From Streptomyces sp. RKAG293 (lineage in GTDB: Bacteria > Actinomycetota > Actinomycetes > Streptomycetales > Streptomycetaceae), in assembly GCF_023701745.1 (NCBI RefSeq), contig NZ_JAJOZB010000001.1, forward strand, positions 7,363,001 through 7,427,000: a stretch of DNA of 64,000 bases, given 5' to 3'. Positions 60,908 through 64,000 of this stretch are shown in pieces (the first letter of the stretch is position 1; each line of letters begins with the position of its first letter). The translations under genes were made by a program, and so were the position numbers. The notes beneath the pieces were generated by a model that was not told where the DNA came from, ran no database searches, and was given only the letters and a program-made list of their open reading frames with translations.

Positions 60908-61067
60908 GCACCGGACCCCTGTGCCGGTGCCGGCGAGGGGCCGGCCCGCTCCGGCGTACCCGCCACCCCCACGGTGTGCGGGGTCGGGTTGCCGTGGCCC
61001 GGAACCCGGCCGGCGGCTGGGACGGACAGTCAGGTTCTGTTCAGGTGAGTCGTGCCAGCCTCGCGCC

Positions 61068-61916
61068 ATGACGATCACTACGGAATGGTCCGGAGCCGCG
61101 CCCACGCGCCGCCAGATGTTGAACAAGGTGCCGGAAGTCACGGTCTACTTCTGGATCATCAAAGTGCTCTGCACCACCGTGGGCGAGACGGCAGCGGATT
61201 TCCTGAACAGCAATCTCGACCTCGGCCTGACCAACACGACCTACATCATGGCCGGCCTGCTGATCATCACACTGTTCTTCCAGTTCATGGTGAAGAAGTA
61301 CGTGCCCGCGATCTACTGGATGGCGGTCGTTCTGATCAGCGTGGTCGGCACGCTGGTCACCGACAATCTCACGGACAACTTCGGGGTTCCGCTCGCGACC
61401 ACCGCCGTCCTGTTCGCCGTCGCGCTGGCCGCCACCTTCGCGATCTGGTTCGCGAGTGAGAAGACACTGTCCATCCACAGCATCGTCACGGTGCGGCGCG
61501 AGGCCTTCTACTGGGCGGCCATTCTGTTCACCTTCGCCTTGGGCACTGCCGCGGGCGATCTCACCGCGGAGCAGCTCGGTCTGGGCTACTGGGTGTCGAC
61601 GGTCGTCTTCGGGGCGCTGATCGCTCTTGTCGCGCTGGCGCACACCGGCATCAGGTTGAACGCGGTGGTGGCCTTCTGGATCGCCTACATCCTGACGCGC
61701 CCCCTCGGCGCCTCACTGGGTGACTACCTTTCGCAGCCCGGTGACGAGGGCGGCCTCGGCCTGGGGACGGTCGGGACCAGCGCACTGTTCCTCGTGACGA
61801 TCTCCGCTCTCGTCGCCTTCCTCTCCTTCACCCGCAAGGACCAGACGGACCCCGGAGCCGCAGAACCCGTCGCGCGTGACCTCGTCCGGGACACCTCGGA
61901 AACCGGGCAATACTGA
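61068..61916 (+). CDS. COG4705-type integral membrane protein
   Basis: 282 aa from the ATG at 61068. MLNKVPEVTVYFWIIKVLCT, TVGETAADFLNSNLDLGLTN and IVTVRREAFYWAAILFTFAL, GTAAGDLTAEQLGLGYWVST show an internal duplication: each half has a VGET/LGTA...D motif and three helices. The family is described only as predicted membrane-anchored protein. It precedes the histidine kinase fragment by 4 bp. Confidence 0.85.
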   Translation: MTITTEWSGAAPTRRQMLNKVPEVTVYFWIIKVLCTTVGETAADFLNSNLDLGLTNTTYIMAGLLIITLFFQFMVKKYVPAIYWMAVVLISVVGTLVTDNLTDNFGVPLATTAVLFAVALAATFAIWFASEKTLSIHSIVTVRREAFYWAAILFTFALGTAAGDLTAEQLGLGYWVSTVVFGALIALVALAHTGIRLNAVVAFWIAYILTRPLGASLGDYLSQPGDEGGLGLGTVGTSALFLVTISALVAFLSFTRKDQTDPGAAEPVARDLVRDTSETGQY

Positions 61917-61920
61917 CCCC

Positions 61921-62691
61921 GTGGCCGTTCACACCCCTTCCCACCGCGACGCGCCGTCCGGGCGCCCGGCGGAACTGGCCGACCTGGCAGGGACACTCGA
62001 CGGACTCCTGGACCGGCTCGCCGCCGTGCTCCGGCACGAGCAGCAGCTGACCGGAGAGATGTCACACGAGCTGCGCACCCCACTGGCCGCTCTCACCGCC
62101 GAGGTCGAATGGCTGCAGGCCAGACCGCGCGGCACCGAGGAGCAGGAGACCGCGCACCGCGCCATCGCGTCCGGCGCCGCCCGCATGCACGACATCGTCG
62201 AAACGCTGCTCACCGAAGCGCGCACCCGCGGCTTCGAGACGTCCGGACGATGTTCGCTGCACGAGGTGATCGGGGAGGTCGCGCGCCGCAGCGCCGAAGA
62301 CCATCCCCAGGATCCGCCGGTTGTGCTGCGCGCCTGCATCGGCGGGCAGTCGGCCACCGTGGGCATCTCCGCTTCGCTTCTGCAACGGATCCTGGTGCCG
62401 CTCCTGGACAATGCCCGTCGCTACGCGGTGCGGTGTGTAGCGATCGAGTACGCGGCCGTTCCTGGGCGGAACGTGGAAATCACCGTCGCCGACGACGGTC
62501 CGGGAATTCCGGCCGTCTTGTGGGGGGCCGTCTTCGCACCGGGATTCCGGGCGGATCCGGGCAGCGGGCACGACGGTGCCGGGCTGGGTCTGCCGCTCGC
62601 GCGCCGCATCGCGCGAGCAGCGGGCGGTGAGATCGTGGTGGCTCCTGCCGAAGGCGGCCCCTGCTTCGTGGTCTCACTTCCCGCCGGATAA
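61921..62691 (+). CDS. Histidine kinase, N-terminally truncated
   Basis: 256 aa if started at the GTG at 61921. The HAMP-like tail ADLAGTLDGLLDRLAAVLRH leads to HisKA GEMSHELRTPLAALTAEVEW and a HATPase with LVPLLDNARRYAV, DDGPGIPAVLWGAVF and GAGLGLPLARRIARAAGG. All catalytic boxes are intact but the membrane sensor is missing, and no response regulator is adjacent. It could be a soluble kinase reading its neighbour COG4705 or a broken gene. Confidence 0.75.
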   Translation: MAVHTPSHRDAPSGRPAELADLAGTLDGLLDRLAAVLRHEQQLTGEMSHELRTPLAALTAEVEWLQARPRGTEEQETAHRAIASGAARMHDIVETLLTEARTRGFETSGRCSLHEVIGEVARRSAEDHPQDPPVVLRACIGGQSATVGISASLLQRILVPLLDNARRYAVRCVAIEYAAVPGRNVEITVADDGPGIPAVLWGAVFAPGFRADPGSGHDGAGLGLPLARRIARAAGGEIVVAPAEGGPCFVVSLPAG

Positions 62692-62838
62692 CTGGTGGCT
62701 CAGGAGAGCCGAAGCCGTGACCACCATGGGACGACCAGCGTTCGCGCGAACCGGTCCCAGGCCCCACGATCGACATGGCACCAGCGTCACATGATGTTCC
62801 GGCAACGCACCACATCCTGGAATCCGCGGAGGCGAACC

Positions 62839-63663
62839 ATGGGCACGATCACGACACCTGACGGCATCGACATCTTCTTCAAGGACTGGGGTTCCGGACA
62901 GCCGATCGTCTTCAGTCACGGGTGGCCGCTGTCATCGGACGACTGGGACGCCCAGATGTTGTTCTTTCTGCAGCACGGCTATCGGGTCATCGCCCATGAC
63001 CGTCGTGGGCACGGACGCTCCGCCCAGACCGGCGACGGCCACGACATGGACCACTACGCCGACGACCTCGCCGCCGTGACCGCACATCTCGATCTGCACG
63101 ACGCCGTGCACGTCGGGCACTCCACCGGTGGTGGCGAGGTCGCGCACTACATTGCCCGGCACGGCGAGAGCCGGGTCGCCAAAGCGGTGCTGATCAGCGC
63201 GGTGCCCCCGCTGATGGTGCAGACCGACGCCAATCCCGGCGGACTGCCGAAGAGCGCCTTCGACGACATGCAGGCTCAGCTGGCCGCCAACCGTCCGGAG
63301 TTCTACCGGGCGCTGCCGTCGGGGCCCTTCTACGGCTTCAACCGGCCCGGTGTGGAGCCCTCGGAGGCCATCATCGCGAATTGGTGGCGCCAGGGAATGA
63401 TGGGTGGCGCGAAGGCACACTACGACGGCATCGTCGCCTTCTCCCAGACCGACTTCACCGAGGACCTGAAGAAGATCACGGTTCCGGTCCTGGTGATGCA
63501 CGGCGATGACGACCAGATCGTCCCCTACGCCGACTCCGGGCCACTGTCCGCGAAGCTCGTGCAGAACGGCACCCTGAACACCTACCCCGGATTCCCCCAC
63601 GGAATGCCCACCACCCAGGCCGAGACCATCAACGCCGACCTGCTGGCCTTCCTGCAGTCCTGA
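62839..63663 (+). CDS. Alpha/beta hydrolase, cofactor-free haloperoxidase-like
   Basis: 274 aa from the ATG at 62839 with GCGGAGG upstream. TPDGIDIFFKDWGSGQPIVF, oxyanion SHGWPLSSDDWDAQM, nucleophile VHVGHSTGGGEVAHYIARHG, acid HGDDDQIVPY and catalytic His in PGFPHGMPTT. This is the non-heme chloroperoxidase/perhydrolase type that oxidises halides via peracetic acid in vitro; the natural role is probably ester hydrolysis. Confidence 0.94.
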   Translation: MGTITTPDGIDIFFKDWGSGQPIVFSHGWPLSSDDWDAQMLFFLQHGYRVIAHDRRGHGRSAQTGDGHDMDHYADDLAAVTAHLDLHDAVHVGHSTGGGEVAHYIARHGESRVAKAVLISAVPPLMVQTDANPGGLPKSAFDDMQAQLAANRPEFYRALPSGPFYGFNRPGVEPSEAIIANWWRQGMMGGAKAHYDGIVAFSQTDFTEDLKKITVPVLVMHGDDDQIVPYADSGPLSAKLVQNGTLNTYPGFPHGMPTTQAETINADLLAFLQS

Positions 63664-64000
63664 CCACCGCGCAGTTGGTGGCGACCGCGAGACGTTCGGC
63701 GGACGACACCAGCGGCACGATCGGATAGCAAGTCCAGCAGCGCGGCAACGGTGGAGCCCCGCCTCCTCCCGGCCTCGGCCTGCGTCCGTGGATCGAGTTG
63801 GCGCCATGCGCTGTCGACCAACACGATCCACGGACGCAAGCCGCACCCGGCCGGCTGACCCCCGTCGAATTCGAGACCGTCATGACGACACCGGCCCTCC
63901 AGGCCGCGTGACCGAACCTGCCACCCAAACCTGCATCAGACCCGTCCTCCTTAAGCAGTGCTACTTCGCTGCACCTCAACCGAGGAGGCAAGGACGTAGC
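63664..64000. mobile_element. IS3-type transposase 3' end remnant with inverted repeat
   Basis: A plus-strand frame ending at 63911 reads PGRLTPVEFETVMTTPALQA, typical of the C-terminus of IS3-family transposases; nothing before it is in frame. TGCGTCCGTGGATCG (63781-63795) and its exact complement (63824-63838) flank 28 bp and extend, with one mismatch, through GTTGG/CCAAC, so this may be an element end. Confidence 0.5.

Noticed and set aside
1..64000. CRISPR array, rRNA genes, phage structural genes, replication origin
   Set aside because: No regularly spaced direct repeats, rRNA-like sequence, phage modules or DnaA-box clusters were seen.

Overview
The window is very GC-rich, starts many genes with GTG or TTG, chains genes by 4-nt stop/start overlaps, and carries families typical of streptomycetes (DUF1906, DUF5994, DUF5133, DUF6126, ABATE/CGNR, RsbQ/RsbP, a SigB/F-type sigma factor). 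It is best read as a chromosomal segment of a Streptomyces or close relative. There is no phage, plasmid or secondary-metabolite megasynthase core. Many truncated genes and a tRNA-Pro 3' half point to an accessory region with a history of insertion and decay.

Layout. 1-6.2 kb: exported hydrolases (DUF1906, GH3, polysaccharide deacetylase), an NTF2 protein of eukaryotic type, a tRNA-Pro(GGG) 3' half, and a divergent AhpD-like/CGNR-regulator pair with two identical operators. 6.4-8.7 kb: decayed genes (flavodoxin-fold oxidoreductase, ClC channel fragment, acetyltransferase/acyl-CoA synthetase). 8.9-18 kb: an anaerobic or dormancy-like metabolic block with pyruvate formate-lyase and its activase, a universal stress protein (USP), DUF5994, a PPDK fragment, a HAD phosphatase, GAPDH, DoxX, an Rv1733c-like membrane protein and a flavodoxin. 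18-26.7 kb: three paralogous cysteine-free ArsR repressors with TTGM-N8-KCAA operators, a CBS protein, STAS/HATPase switch proteins, PNPOx-like proteins, a SulP transporter and an aminotransferase. 26.9-41 kb: a USP cluster, a DevS-type GAF histidine kinase with the heme-ligand His conserved, oleate hydratase, a second SulP and Hsp20. 41-48.2 kb: pseudogene remnants, an SH3-like secreted protein, a HAD phosphatase, an AI-2E-type permease and a coupled four-gene operon (acyl-CoA dehydrogenase, PIG-L deacetylase, methyltransferase, GT2). 48.4-58.1 kb: general-stress block with the sigma factor, DUF5133, a cold-shock protein, RsbQ-RsbP, two near-identical 56-aa hydrophobic proteins, CsbD and PRC-barrel. 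58.2-64 kb: GT2 fragment, GT39 transferase, COG4705 membrane protein, truncated histidine kinase, haloperoxidase-like hydrolase and a transposase tail.

How it fits together. Intergenic regions next to most of the stress and anaerobic genes carry palindromes of the form GGGGCCG-NN-CGGCCCC, scattered from pflB (8.8 kb) to hsp20 (40.9 kb). With the DevS-type kinase at 31.4 kb and gene families that overlap the mycobacterial DosR regulon (USPs, Rv1733c-like protein, Hsp20, CBS protein, PNPOx-like proteins), this looks like an oxygen- or redox-responsive dormancy regulon. No DevR response regulator lies in the window, so the kinase must act on one encoded elsewhere. A second layer is a partner-switching/sigma-B stress circuit (RsbQP, STAS, HATPase, sigma factor), with sigma-B-like promoter matches before csbD and both 56-aa protein genes. 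Functional assignments come from reading motifs by eye; no database search was run.
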